This document shows, in pieces, positions 50,701 to 62,000 of a stretch of 64,000 nt of DNA. The position numbers and the translations under genes were made by a program. Position 1 is the first letter of the stretch; the number at the start of each line of letters is the position of its first letter. This DNA is from Rostratula benghalensis (taxonomy: Eukaryota > Chordata > Aves > Charadriiformes > Rostratulidae), in assembly GCA_013399305.1 (NCBI GenBank), contig VXAI01000273.1:566788-630787 (forward strand). The letters run 5' to 3'. Below the pieces are notes generated by a model, which was given only the letters and a program-made list of their open reading frames with translations, made no database searches and was not told the DNA's origin.

Positions 50701-53700
50701 CCATTTCATTTTAAGCAGATAGCAACATCACTGGCAAAAGGTTCCTAACCCTTCACAGCGTAAGATTCTCCTCTTATTCTCGTAAAATTTGGCTAAGAGG
50801 GCCTGAGATAATATTTTTCATGACAGAAATGCTCCCTGTATACTTGACCACGTCACCGTTTTTTCGAAGGCATTGTTTAAAAATGCAAGAGGATCAGAAA
50901 GTAAATGAGTCTCTTCTCGAGTCTGAATGGTACTTGAATATGTGAAATAGCTGGGAAGCACACATTGCAAATAAGAAATTTCACCTTTTTTCAACTAGTT
51001 CTTTCATAATTTAGTAAGCAAAACCCCATAATTCTCTAATGATTTGTATGGAGATGCCATCATTTCTTCTAGAAATACAAAATGCATTAAAAATGAACTG
51101 TGTAAAATAGCACTAAGATTTAATATTCTCAAATAAGTTGTGAAGTGCATGAAAGTCAGCTGTGCATTACTCCAGTGACAGTAAGAGAAAAAAACAGGAA
51201 ACATCACCAGCAGATCAGTCACAGTTAATTTGGGCAAACTTCAGTTACACCCAGCAGTCAGCTGCTGTCTTGCACTTAGGCCTATGAAGACAAAAGGGGA
51301 GCAGGACTGGAGAGCAGCAGTACATAATACTTTTTAGCCTTTTGAATCATTATGCTGGTACCAAAAGCTGACTTCTCCCACCACACTCGCTTTGATGGGT
51401 TTTAAATCAAAAAGGTAGGACCAGGAAGGCATTAGTATAAACTTAGATGAATCTTCCTGTTTCTAGTGGTGCTATAAAGATCACTTCACATGTAATCAGG
51501 AACAATGTACACACATTAATTAATGGCAGGGGGTTTCTATTCCTTGTAAATTATATTTAGCCTCAGAATGCGAATGCTATTCATTTATGACTGAAATAAC
51601 AGAGCAGCATAATTTCCACAGTAATTTCAGTTCATTCAGTGACACTACCTACGTATAATTATAAGGTAATTGTCAACATTTGTTACCATGTGAATGCTGG
51701 GGTTTTTTGTCTTCTATAGATAGGAACATAGGACGTTCTAGTCACGATCACCCCACATTGGCAAGGATGATAAAAATCAAATTGACAGGACACGTCAGTT
51801 GCTTCAAATAAACAATATAATTTGCACTTTAAAAAATGAAAAAGAAAGTAAATGTGTTGTCTGAAGTTTTCTTCATGAGTTGAGTAGTTTCTCAACTACT
51901 GTTCTGATGTACAGAACAGCTCATGTACATAATCTGTGCATCCTATGTCACAAGTGGTATGCCATCCTGAGGTACCAACCTATGACAAGTGCACTGCCTG
52001 TGGTTTCTCACACAGAATGCACCATGAATTCATGACATCTCCAGGGTTTGCTTTGTAGAATACCTTCTAGTAGAGTGTGCTGAAGCACTGCATAGCTAAA
52101 AAAGGACTCATCTACTAAATTAATGTCTCTTACACAGACCTCTCTAAAAGCAGGACAAAAGTACTCAAGTTCCATTTTGCAGTTTTTGTTCTCCTGAATT
52201 TCCCTTTGCCTTTTTTCCCCTTAACCACCCTGCTGGCTGAAGCCTGATTTTATCCACAAAGATGTTTGCTGGCAAGGACAAGATTAAGTTGCTGATTTCC
52301 TTTCTCCCCATGTGATTAAGCCCCACACTAAAGTTTATGATTGCTATTAAACTAAAGATCCTTAAAACATTTTTTTTCATTCTGAAGTTCAGTGGACAAT
52401 GGCCTTTGGACATAGCTCAGCAGCAGTGCACAGTAACAATACAAGGGTAATGCAAGAACGGAGAGAATCACCAGCAGTGAAGAAAGAGGCCTGAGAGCAG
52501 ATACACACAGCTACTTGGTTGACACCCCACATTTCATTTTCAGTACAGAGAAACACTGTGCAAAGACTGAAAAGGGTCGTCTTCCTCTCAGGACCCCTGT
52601 GCACATGTCTTCAGTTTGCGCTTACTTTGCAAATTAACTATGACTCAAGTGAGACCTTTATTTCCTCTCCAGCTGATATGTTTGCAAATGAAGAGGGTGG
52701 ACCAGAGCCTGACTGGGTGATTACAGAGCGTGAGCAGTTTTCAGATTTTCGTGACCTCAACAAGGATGGAAAGATGGACAAAGAGGAGATTCAGCACTGG
52801 ATTCTGCCACAAGACTATGATCACGCACTAGCAGAAGCCAGGCACTTGGTCTATGAATCGGATGTAGACAAGGTACTTAGTGTTCTAGTATACTTTTAAA
52901 CTGGTTAACTAAGATGTGGGTCTTTTTAAACTTACCAGCCCAAAGAACTTTTCTTATCAGTGCAGTTTAAATGGAATTTTGTGTATTAACGTATCAATGC
53001 CAGTTTCAGCTGGTAGGGTTGAAATCACAAAGTAAGAGTAGTAAAGTACAGGTTATTAGCTCTAGAAGCAACCTTGGCTTTCATTACGTTGGATAAGAAA
53101 TTATTTATCATCTTAAACCTGGAAGTTCTAGCGCAGTAGAAATACTCTTTTTCAAGAATGGTCATGGCTTTTGTATAGTAATTTAGCCTGCAAGAGAAAA
53201 ATAAAAGATAAAGTACAGTGGAGGTAGCAACCCCCCCCATTCTATAATCAAATACACATTTTTGACTTAAAGACGGGCTCAATACATCCGCTTCCTCTAA
53301 TACGGGGGATTAAAGGTTCCTCAGAAATGTGATGTGAGCAAAGCTGGAACCTGAAAAGCCAAAACACTCTTGCATGGAGAGTGTAAATTGCTACCATAAG
53401 CAATCATCTTCGACAAAGTACAACAGAGGATTTTCATTTTTACTGTCAGGAAGGCAAAACCAAACCACAGGGTAAAACTGCATACCAGGTAACTCACTGC
53501 CAAACAGTATATGGCTTAATTATGAAGAACATTCACTTAGCAGTTTGACCCAGCTGAAGCCAGTGGGACTTTTGTCTTCCACTGGAGTCTGAATTTCACT
53601 CACCATGACAGCTACAATGATTCCTGAACCTTCAGTCTCCTTCTTTGAAGAACCGTTTGTTCCCCAGGGCTCTTGTAATTCTGTGCTGGTGTGGCTGTTA

Positions 53701-53856
53701 CTTAGCTTTGAAAATGTTCTTACAGAGATTTTATTTTCCTTCCACCAGGATGAAAAACTAACCAAGGAGGAGGTTCTAGACAACTGGAATATGTTTGTCG
53801 GAAGTCAAGCTACTAACTATGGGGAGGACCTCACAAGAAATCATGATGAACTATGA
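44275..53856 (+). CDS. RCN1: Reticulocalbin-1, six coding exons
   Basis: Calcium-binding protein of the ER lumen (CREC family: RCN1/2/3, calumenin, SDF4). Joining 44275-44495, 48066-48259, 49833-50011, 50484-50544, 52673-52872 and 53749-53856 gives 963 bases, 320 residues plus stop; human RCN1 is about 331. Residues 1-23 form a signal peptide ([13 protein letters not shown]). Six EF-hand loops start at D81, D117, D168, D205, D246 and D282, each ending in E at position 12. Loop 3 has L instead of G at loop position 6. The C-terminus is HDEL, an ER-retrieval signal. [12 protein letters not shown] and [11 protein letters not shown] are family hallmarks and separate it from calumenin, which ends HDEF. 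The start at 44275 was chosen because it opens the signal peptide and has G at -3 and +4. No N-glycosylation sequon is present. Assignment to RCN1 rather than RCN3 rests on near-identity to the human protein as I recall it. Confidence 0.96.
46258..46278. repeat. Perfect hairpin, 10-base arms
   Basis: TTGTCTGATA, one C, TATCAGACAA: a perfect inverted repeat with a single-base spacer inside RCN1 intron 1. It contains a GATA/TATC pair. Function unknown. Confidence 0.85.
46415..46722 (-). mobile_element. CR1 LINE, 3' fragment
   Basis: Minus-strand, 5'-truncated CR1 in RCN1 intron 1. Its 3' terminus is at 46415 (AATCATAGAATCATAGTATG on the + strand). The minus frame encodes the ORF2 C-terminal end ([13 protein letters not shown], then [18 protein letters not shown]). 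The terminal wording differs from the copies at 18063 and 25619, so it is a different CR1 subfamily. Non-functional. Confidence 0.92.
48066..48259 (+). CDS. RCN1: RCN1 exon 2
   Basis: Acceptor TTTTTACAG at 48057-48065, donor CTAG|GTAAGA. Encodes residues 74-139: EF-hand 1 ([12 protein letters not shown], 81-92) and EF-hand 2 ([12 protein letters not shown], 117-128), with the [20 protein letters not shown] linker typical of RCN1. Reading through the donor would add an unrelated tail, so the splice is clear. Confidence 0.97.
48260..49832 (+). other. RCN1: RCN1 intron 2
   Basis: 1.57 kb, GT-AG. Contains A-rich simple sequence at about 49625-49653; otherwise unique, with nothing recognised. Confidence 0.9.
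49833..50011 (+). CDS. RCN1: RCN1 exon 3
   Basis: Acceptor ATCAATTTGCAG, donor TTA|GTAAGC. Encodes residues 139-198, including [17 protein letters not shown] and the third, non-canonical EF-hand loop (168-179), where loop position 6 is L rather than [20 protein letters not shown] follows. Ends in phase 0. Confidence 0.97.
50012..50483 (+). other. RCN1: RCN1 intron 3
   Basis: 472 bases, GT-AG (GTAAGC to TTTTCCAG). No repeats or features seen. Confidence 0.9.
50484..50544 (+). CDS. RCN1: RCN1 exon 4
   Basis: A 61-base micro-exon (acceptor TATTTTCCAG, donor ATTG|GTAAGT) encoding [20 protein letters not shown]. This holds the whole fourth EF-hand loop (205-216), canonical at positions 1, 3, 5, 6 and 12. 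It is too short to stand out as an open frame and is found only by homology and splice phase. Confidence 0.96.
50545..52672 (+). other. RCN1: RCN1 intron 4
   Basis: 2.13 kb, GT-AG. AT-rich and without recognisable repeats. The last 150 bases happen to be open in frame with exon 5, but the CTCTCCAG acceptor and family comparison fix the exon start. Confidence 0.9.
52673..52872 (+). CDS. RCN1: RCN1 exon 5
   Basis: Acceptor TTTCCTCTCCAG, donor AAG|GTACTT. Encodes residues 219-285 with [15 protein letters not shown], the fifth EF-hand loop ([12 protein letters not shown], 246-257), and [20 protein letters not shown]. The start of EF-hand 6 (D282) precedes the donor, so that loop is split between exons 5 and 6. 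Confidence 0.97.
52873..53748 (+). other. RCN1: RCN1 intron 5
   Basis: 876 bases, GT-AG (GTACTT to CTTCCACCAG). A C8 run lies near 53230. Nothing else recognised. Confidence 0.9.
53749..53856 (+). CDS. RCN1: RCN1 exon 6 (coding part)
   Basis: Encodes residues 286-320: the rest of EF-hand 6 (DEKLTKEE), [18 protein letters not shown] and the terminal HDEL, then TGA at 53854-53856. HDEL binds KDEL receptors and returns the protein from the Golgi to the ER. Confidence 0.97.
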   Translation, partial: DEKLTKEEVLDNWNMFVGSQATNYGEDLTRNHDEL

Positions 53857-54091
53857 TACAGTGTACCAGCCAGTATATACCACAGACTTATTCTCCACTT
53901 CACTGTAGTCACTGTGTCCATCCCTTCTTTTTGGGAAGATGGGCAAGGGACACACTCACAACTGAATGACTTGTATTAATATGTTTTTAACGTGCCAGCT
54001 TATCACCTCAGAAACTGCATAGAAATAGCTTTTTGCTCTCTTCGCATGGTTAAGTACAGTAACTAATTACTACAGTTTTATTTTGGAAAAA

Positions 54092-54097
54092 AATAAA
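54092..54097 (+). terminator. RCN1: Polyadenylation signal, proximal
   Basis: AATAAA 236 bases after the RCN1 stop codon. Could end a short-3'UTR isoform. Confidence 0.5.
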
Positions 54098-55540
54098 AAG
54101 GTAACTTCTTAAAATATTAGAGCCTGACATGGAAAAGGTATTTCTAAAACATAACTGCAAGGATCTTTAATAATGAAATCTTTTCTTCAAATACTCATTT
54201 TTTCTATAGTGAAATGCAGCTAGGATTAGAACAGAGCCTAATGTTAAAACAGACTAAGCTATTTAGTCGTCTTTTTTAATAGCATATAACAATGTAGACC
54301 TATACTTTGACCCTCCAATCCACAGAAAAGGTTTGACATAACAGAATCCACAACCATTTTCTTTCCCAGTTCGGGCCAGGGGTGCTGAAGAAGGTATCCA
54401 GCAGCCCTCTGGTTCATAGCTTCACAAGTGCAACATGTACAACTGGCCATTCTCTCCAACCCCCATCACAGCCCAGAGACAGCACGCGCAGCCCAACACC
54501 CTGCGCTGGCGTTCCTCAGCGAGGGTTGTAGAGTTCCTGCTGACAGCTGCTCCTTCTGACAGCAAAACAATGTACAATTGTTTGTGAGCCGTGGGTTATG
54601 CTGTTTTCTGGGAGGAATTACTCTACATGGAGCATAATTTATCTCATGCTTTTTGCACGTTACCCCAGCCATACTCTTGCTCACACAGTGTGAATGGCAG
54701 GAGTTCTGTGATGGAGAAAGAACGAGACATATCACCCCTCTGGGCCTTCTGTCTTCTCTACCACATAAGAGGACAGATTTATGTGGCTAAAATTCTGGGT
54801 TTGTATGTATATACGTATAAGTACATGTTACTGAAGCAACTATATGAATACAGCTTTCCTCCTAAAGAGAGGGGTAAGCTTTCCACACAGGTGCTTTCTT
54901 TTTTACTGTATAATGTGAGCTGTTACATGTATATTTTTATATACCCAACTTAGATAATTTTGGTTGGTTTTAAATGTGCTGGTTTTAAAATAAGCATAAT
55001 AAAACCAGTATTTCTTTTTGATACTATGAAGGTGCAATAACACTAACACACTACTATACTAATACTAGGAGATAAGGGCTCCACAACGTAGCTCATTTGC
55101 AGGTTCCTTGTAAGGTTTGTTGTACAGCATCACACCCTGGTGATAACACAACCATCCAGAGAGGAGCTTTGAGACTCCCAGGTTGTGATACACTCCAGCC
55201 ATTTAACAAGTTTGTGAAAGTCATCACGAGACAAAGCGGAACAGTGATGTCCACAGATGGTGCCAGTAATGTTCAGTCCTATAAGAACTGTGGTGAAATG
55301 TTTTACATCTTCCAACTGAAGATAATTAAATCTATATAGTAGACTCTGGCAGAGATTTCATGTTCTTTCTAGCACAATTATTAAGCTTTAGGTGTGCACA
55401 TCTTATGACGTTTCCAGCAGTCCCTACCTCTTCCACTAACATACAGTAGGACAAATGTCATAAGACATAAGTGAACTGGGTTTGCTCTTCCAGTACCCTT
55501 GAGATAAATAAATCCCTAAATGCAGTGTTATATGAGAAGC

Positions 55541-55546
55541 AATAAA
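55541..55546 (+). terminator. RCN1: Polyadenylation signal, distal
   Basis: AATAAA with a downstream TG-rich element. The best candidate for the main RCN1 3' end. Confidence 0.5.
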
Positions 55547-55565
55547 ATTGTATCTTGGCAACCCG

Positions 55566-56089
55566 TAAAAGATTATCTGTTTTGTTTATGACTGGGATTT
55601 GGAAAGGTTAATTGCATTCAATAAGCCTAGCAATCTTGAGAAATACTTGGTTTTAGTAGTCCTTTTATACTAAATTTTAACATTGTAATATTTTAATAAC
55701 TGAATTGCAGTACTCTCTCTGCACTCCCGATTTTCTGCTGCTGTTTGAGGAAACAATACCTTAAAAAAACCTCAAAAAAGGCTTGTTTCCTGCAAGTGAA
55801 ACTGCAGCTCAGACAGGATACTCAAGCCAAGAATTTTCACTGGAGCCCAAGGGAAGGTTGTTTGCTAACTCTTGTTGATATTCAGTGGGAGTTGGGTGCT
55901 GAGACACTAAGCATCGTTGCCTTCAGCTAAACATGACACTTCCAAATCCATTGCGTTCTGTCCCAACAAAACACTGTGTCTGAGCTTTGACAAGCAATCA
56001 CATTTTCTTCCACGTTACTCAATGGATTTGGAATAGAATTAGAATCAAATGAGAGTGAAATCATATTCCCATGTTTGTTCTTGGTTTCT
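55566..56089. other. Intergenic, nothing recognised
   Basis: Unique AT-rich DNA beyond the RCN1 3' end, without coding or repeat signature. Confidence 0.6.
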
Positions 56090-57240
56090 ATTAACCCTTA
56101 GAACACATTGGGCATTTTCCAGTATAAAAATGTACTTGCATGAGTAGCAATGCTAAGATCGGAGCACTTAGTCATGCAAACAGGAACGAGAAATTTAGAC
56201 CCTTATTATTTTACTGTAAGACTTTTTACAGCAAAAATAGTACTCAAGTAGACTATATTCAGCTATGAAAAAAGCAAACACGGCAATTAGAATGAGGTTT
56301 ACAATAATCAAATTATTTATCAATAATGGGTAATGGGGTCATACTAAGATTGGCAGCTTTCTTATAAAGCAGAATATAAAACCTTTTTTCAGAGAACATG
56401 AGTATTGCTGCTGTGATTTCACTGTCAAGGCTACCCTCTTTCTGCAGCTCTTTGCAGTGTTTCACTTACCAACATTCAGTAATGCACCGTACATTTCGTG
56501 CACTAAATTTTCCTTTCAAGCTCAATGCACTAAGGAAGAGTAACTCCAAAAGAGACTAGAGCTTCTGGGTTTAAATTTAACACTATTTAAGGAAAGCAAA
56601 CCTTTGCTAGGGGATATAACTGTTAACATTGTGATTTTTCAAGCTTAAGGTTTCTAATGGGGTTTGACTGTTCCAGAGATAACATTTGTTTTCCTAGGTA
56701 ACATATTTCAAGTCATATTATGAGCAAATGTTACAAAATTTTAGTGTAATGTGAAATACTGTAATGTCAGATAGCATTATTTGTCTGCCTAATATGACTA
56801 AAACCATTAATTGCTGGGAGCCATACTTCATCCCAGCAACATGAAAATCCATTTTGTGCCCATCTTGTCAGTTATTGCCGATTTTCTTAATGAATTGTGA
56901 CACAGTGAAATTCTGTTGGGAAACGTGTTTATATATTTCCAATCGCAGGTTCTGTACGTAACTCTTATTACATAGATCCTCCATTAACTCCATGTTTTCA
57001 TTATGCCTATGCCACAACATATCAAACGTACCTTACTTCGATATCTGGAATAGCCATTATTATTGCACATGCAGTTTTAATCATTAGAGTTTATGAAATG
57101 AACTAAGTGGCGAACGTTCATTGTTTTATATTTCCATTTAATGATTCAATCAAGATAAATCTGTCTCCTGCTCCAATAAAGGTACTGTACGTAACTCCCT
57201 GAGGAAAGGAGAATGCAGTTTGTCCTGATCCCATTACACT
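56090..57240. promoter_or_regulatory. Candidate conserved non-coding element cluster
   Basis: A long repeat-free block rich in homeodomain-type cores (CATTAATTGCTGGG near 56806, TTTAATCATTAG near 57078, TTTAATGATTCAATC near 57136). The 13-mer CTGTACGTAACTC occurs twice in direct orientation (56952-56964 and 57185-57197), each preceded by GGT plus one variable base. No coding frame. Texture suggests an enhancer cluster between RCN1 and, by synteny, WT1. Conservation is not testable here. Confidence 0.38.
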
Positions 57241-58862
57241 TACACCAGTATCTTAACGATAGTTGCATAATGCTTTCCTATTTGCAATGCAGAGGTTGAT
57301 CTTGATCCCAGTAAGTTAACGGCAGAACTGCTAGTCCCTATTCCAGAGGGGGACTAAGGCCTTTGCTGCCCAAAAGCAAGCAGAATGATGGGATGCTGTG
57401 ACATGAGGGTAGCAGTAACCTTACAATCATCAGATGCTGATCCCCTTACTACTGAACACAAACCTCAGAATTTAGGCTGATTCATACCCATGTAAGGTAT
57501 TCAGGGCGTAAGTCTAGTTTTTGGAAGACACTATAATGTCTACTGGTCTGTTCAAGTAAACTGAGCCATTTTACTGAGAGATAGTGGTGTCACTACTAGA
57601 CAGCAAGTTACCCTTAGCAAACAGAACACGTTTTACAGGGAGGCAGAAGGAATTGCAGAAAACATTTCAATGCCAAAGATGTTGCAAAACCTGGCTCAGC
57701 TTGTAAGTCAAACACTTGGAACCATCCACTGCTAATAAGCAATGCCCTTCTTTTTCATCACTCCAGTTTAATGTGTGTTATCTTCCCTTTAATATGTCTG
57801 GCAAGGTTCATATTAACTGTATTCACTGATTACAAAAGGAAGAATTTAGGACTGTTTTGCATTGAAGTTTCAGGCATCAATAAGACTGATGTCTCTCAAA
57901 CTCATGTGCTGTACAGATTATTCCAAACATAATGAATTTCAAATCAATCTCAGAAGAAAAAGGTACCAGCTTTCCCATAGTGTGAAATGGTGTACAAGGG
58001 ACATACATGCATTATGTGACACAATGGGCAATGTCACACCTGCATTCTGTCTCTCCACAGGATAAGGTAAAATATCTTCAACAATGGGAGCATCTTTTCA
58101 CTGTGACAAGAGCAGTGACAAGGGTACAATTATCATGGAGATGTGTTACTATTCCTATTGATAACTAAGGGATATCCATCTCCAGCACAAGTGTTGGCTC
58201 TGGTGAGCGGAGTTCTGGGGCTCAGTTTCATATACTGCATGTCTGTAATTTTCATTGTGGAAGCGTGTATTTCATAATCATAAATTGTCCAGTCATCATC
58301 TGGTTGACTAGCATTTGAAGTTTTAGTATTTGCTTAAGTGTTTTGTAGTTGGCCTCACATTTGTGAGGTTGGCCACATTTGTGGCCTGAAACAGCCATAC
58401 ACCTGAAATTCCAGGACAGTGACATAGAACAAGTCATGGCATGATACCGAATCCAAATAGCAATTATGGGTGACAGATCCAGTAGAAATGCCAATGTTTC
58501 ATCACATCAACAAGATATTAGACACGTGTCAAGACACTTGCACAGTTAAGCAGGAAATATTTACTTAGTGTGGGAATGGCTTGACAACAACCCTTAATAT
58601 AAAAGGCCATTGGACCAATGGCAATACAAAAACTTAATTAGTATAGCTTTTGAAGACATACCTTAAGATCCTCAGTAAAGCTCCTTGATGCTTTTATGGA
58701 TGGTGTCCCAGAGACATGAGTTGATGATCCCACAGTGTGCCACATTCTCAAACTGTTGCAGTAAAGCATTGCCCAAGAAACAGCCATCACTGAAGATGCT
58801 GCATTCATACTCAACAGATTACTGAGGTTCAGATAAAAATATAAAAAAGTGTAAAAATAAAA
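57241..58862. other. Intergenic or 3'UTR of minus-strand gene
   Basis: If the exon at 58863-59026 is real, its 3'UTR should occupy the right part. No TTTATT (AATAAA on the minus strand) was noticed, but ATTAAA-type signals occur on the minus strand near 57766 and 57788. A twin hairpin lies at 58353-58386. Sequence at about 58665-58830 is open in a frame on each strand, without a recognised domain. Confidence 0.4.
58353..58386. repeat. Two adjacent 16-base hairpins
   Basis: CCTCACA-TT-TGTGAGG (58353-58368) and GGCCACA-TT-TGTGGCC (58371-58386): two perfect 7-base stems with the same TT centre, two bases apart. They look like a duplicated palindrome whose arms changed in a compensatory way. Confidence 0.8.
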
Positions 58863-59026
58863 CTACTCAATAGGCTGTTCCAGCATGCATCGTTCTTCTC
58901 CCACTTCAGGCTGCTGTTGGATTCTGAGGAAGTTTGAGAGGTCCATGATAACAAATGCTGTGTTGATCACCATGAATCCCATCACTAGGAGTGGAGTTAA
59001 CAAGTTGTTTATCAAGGTCATAGCAC
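58863..59026 (-). CDS. Putative 3'-terminal exon, unknown membrane protein
   Basis: On the minus strand a strong acceptor (TTTTCTTTTTCCTAG) with a CTGAC branch-like motif about 35 bases upstream opens a 164-base frame ending in TAG (58863-58865). It enters in phase 1 (two bases completing a codon), then encodes 53 residues. A hydrophobic run (LINNLLTPLLVMGFMVINTA) is followed by a charged tail (QPEVGEERCMLEQPIE). This looks like the last membrane helix and cytosolic C-terminus of a multi-exon protein whose other exons lie to the right, perhaps beyond the window. I do not recognise the family. A second frame is also open across it, so chance is possible. Confidence 0.4.
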
Positions 59027-62000
59027 CTAGGAAAAAGAAAATTTTTTTTTAATTCTAATTGTCAGTTACTGGGTTCCCTAGAGCTTGGTGTTCTTGGGAT
59101 GTATATTCTGTTTGCTTAAAAGCCAGTGAATCTAACATTTCAGGAAGAAAAAAAGAAAAGGTGAGATTTTAACATTTGATTAACTGTAAGGTAACATAGA
59201 CATACCAAAAATAGTATTGAGTAGATTTACAGGCTAGACGCTTCCCACTTAAATCACTTCAAATGCCTCCCCTCACCAACTTTAAGTTCAGCTAAACTGA
59301 AGTTCTGCTGACATTGATTTCACCACATCTCACAAAGCCTTGGTTGCTGGGGGGACACAGAGAAGAAAGGAATGCAAATTGAGAATTCACTAAATGAAGT
59401 GCAAAAACATTCAGATAGCTAAAACTTCCTGAAACTTTTAATGTTCACATTTAGATGAAACGTCTTAAAAATCACAAGGAGGGATTTTTTTTTTTTTGAA
59501 GGTGAATTCACAAGTGAATTCACAAGTGCAGTAGAATTGAAGGGAAAAGAGTGGCTGTAAAGGTGTCCTAGAATGTAACAAGCCCAGAGGATTCTCTTCT
59601 CCATTCCTGCTCTTCATGTAGAAGATTTTGCATCAATTCCTTTGCCTAAGCCTCCTTATTTTTTCTTTGTCCTCAAGTTTTAAATTCAGTTAACAGTGCA
59701 GACATAGCAATTCCAGGAAACCCTAAACCTCCTCAGTCAGTTTAATTTGAAAAGCTTTATGCTGAAGTTAAACAAAGTTTAACAAATAGTTAAACAAAGA
59801 AACTAAAGGCAAGGTACTAAAAAGCAGTACTCCATTATTCCCATCTATATTGATAAACAAAGAGATGTCCACCATGGAACAGACAAATTTAGGGTTATAC
59901 TGATTTGAAATATTTACCTTACTACAAAAACATTTAAAAGTGAAGTCTATACAAAAAAATATTTGCATGCTTCATCTAGGCTATAGAGTACTTTTTCCCT
60001 AAAGACAATAAACTTGAGTTTAGTCAAAGCAGAACTTTGTGAAGCAAATTTTTCCTGTAAGTGTAGTTGCATGACCATTACAATTCTAGGTTACCTTGTT
60101 GAGCTAACAATGAAACCCCATAACTTTATTCCAAGGCTGCTTGCTCAATTTCTTAATAAAAATCTATCAGCTCTACAATTGCTGCATGTGCTGGGTGCAC
60201 AGTTTGGAAATTCTCAATTATCACAAAAAGGTTATGAAATTATTGCAGTATTAAAAGGACATTTCAAAAGCCTTGCTATCAACTAGCATTAGGTTCGTGG
60301 AACAGTTATGTAGATATCTGAATGGATAAAACAGTTTTTTCGCTCCCTTCCACACTTGCTACCCCAAAACTTGTAAAAAGGAAGTTCCATACACACATTA
60401 AAATGGGATAAACCCATTTGGAGGATAAGTGGGTTTTCCCCTAAATCAGACTATATCAATGTTGCAGCTTCGCAGTGTATTCAGAGAATTTTCTAGGCAC
60501 GTAACTGTGGTGTAAATAAACACCAATACAGACAGGGAGACCCCCCTCAGCTATGGCTTCAGAAGGTATAATAATGGGGGCATAAAGCAGACAGTGCAAA
60601 TATTCTTTCTTTATGTTTCTGCATCCCATCATAACATATACAAACCCAGTTGAAATAAAACAAGCAAGATGAAGAGCAATGAGAAACAACATGATGAAAT
60701 ACCACCTTGAAAATGTACTTTATTCAACTGGAAACAAAACATTTTAAAAGGTGATAATGCTCTAAAAGCTATTTAAGTCACCAGCCAAATCATACTGACC
60801 AAAATCTAATTTATTTCTTGTTTTGTTTAGCAGACGGTTAAAAGATCAATATAGTTGTCTCTGTAGATCGGCATGAAATATTAACCAGTCTGAGTGTTCA
60901 GAAGCTTTTTACAACGTATTCAGCCTCATTAAACATTAAGCAGCCTTGAAATATAAATATAAAATAACTATCAGCTTCCTATCCTTCAGACATAGAACAA
61001 AGGTAGCTCAAATGTGGGAAGCAGGAGGGAAAAAATATTAAACGAACTGGGAATTCACAGAGAAGCCAACTTAGCAAGGCTGTCAGTATAAATTGACTCA
61101 ATCAGATACACTTTACCATAAAGAAAGATAATATTGCAATATCAGAAGTGTATCACCCCTTACATTTGCTGTAAGACCCACTCTATAGGTTCAGTGAGAA
61201 TGAAGCCGCCTTCTCTTTTCTCTGCTTTTCATTACTGTCTGGTATGTTAAAAATATCTGGGCAATACAGCAGAAAAGAGTTTCAGGTTCACTAAAGGGAA
61301 ATGTCAGCTTTGCAAATCACTGAAAGTAACCGGACATAAACTGTCAAAATAAGTCAGCGAAACAGTGTGGTTATTGTCAGTGCGTAACTCAAATCTGCAA
61401 TACGAGATGTGGCTAAAGGTTATACTGTCCATGATGTACAGATCAACTAATTTAGCTAAAAATGCTGCTTCATTTTAAGATACGCAGCATATTTAATACC
61501 TTGTTCTCTCATTTGTCTGCTTGCTTTATTATTTCTGCACAGCAAAAGTGGAATTGAACCTCACACAGTATTGCCTTTACTACTGCAGTCTTACAGAGAA
61601 GCTTTTAATGCAGCTTTCTTATTCCTACATCTTCTAATATTGTCTAGTATTGATATTGGACCAGACATACCAGTGTTAGAATTTATCACAGCTGCCTTTT
61701 CTCAATCTGGCAAGATGGTAACAGCAAGAAGTGAAACTGTAGGATTCATTCCCCTGCAGAGATACTGGATTTTGTAAACAGTATATCGAGCCATTAAGTT
61801 AGAACTATCAAATTCTCTTATACCTGTTGGTACGAATACCATCAATCAATCTTTGCAAGAACCATAAGGAGTTGAGAGTGAAACTAAGGAACTAATTCTG
61901 TACGCCTAGAGGCAAAGAAAAATATTTTTAAAATAGATATTTTTAAAATTTTGTGGCATAAGAAAGATATCAGTGCACTCACATAGAGAATAAGTGTATC

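Larger units (their letters stand above)
53857..55565 (+). other. RCN1: RCN1 3'UTR (inferred)
   Basis: AT-rich, non-coding. Three AATAAA signals lie at 54092-54097, 54998-55003 and 55541-55546. The last is followed by a T/G-rich stretch (TCTGTTTTGTTTATG, from about 55576), as expected for cleavage near 55565. The first may give a shorter transcript. The end point is inferred. Confidence 0.6.

Noticed and set aside
58665..58830. Protein-like frames on both strands left of the putative terminal exon
   Set aside because: Neither has a convincing start or acceptor in frame. More likely 3'UTR or an unrecognised old repeat.
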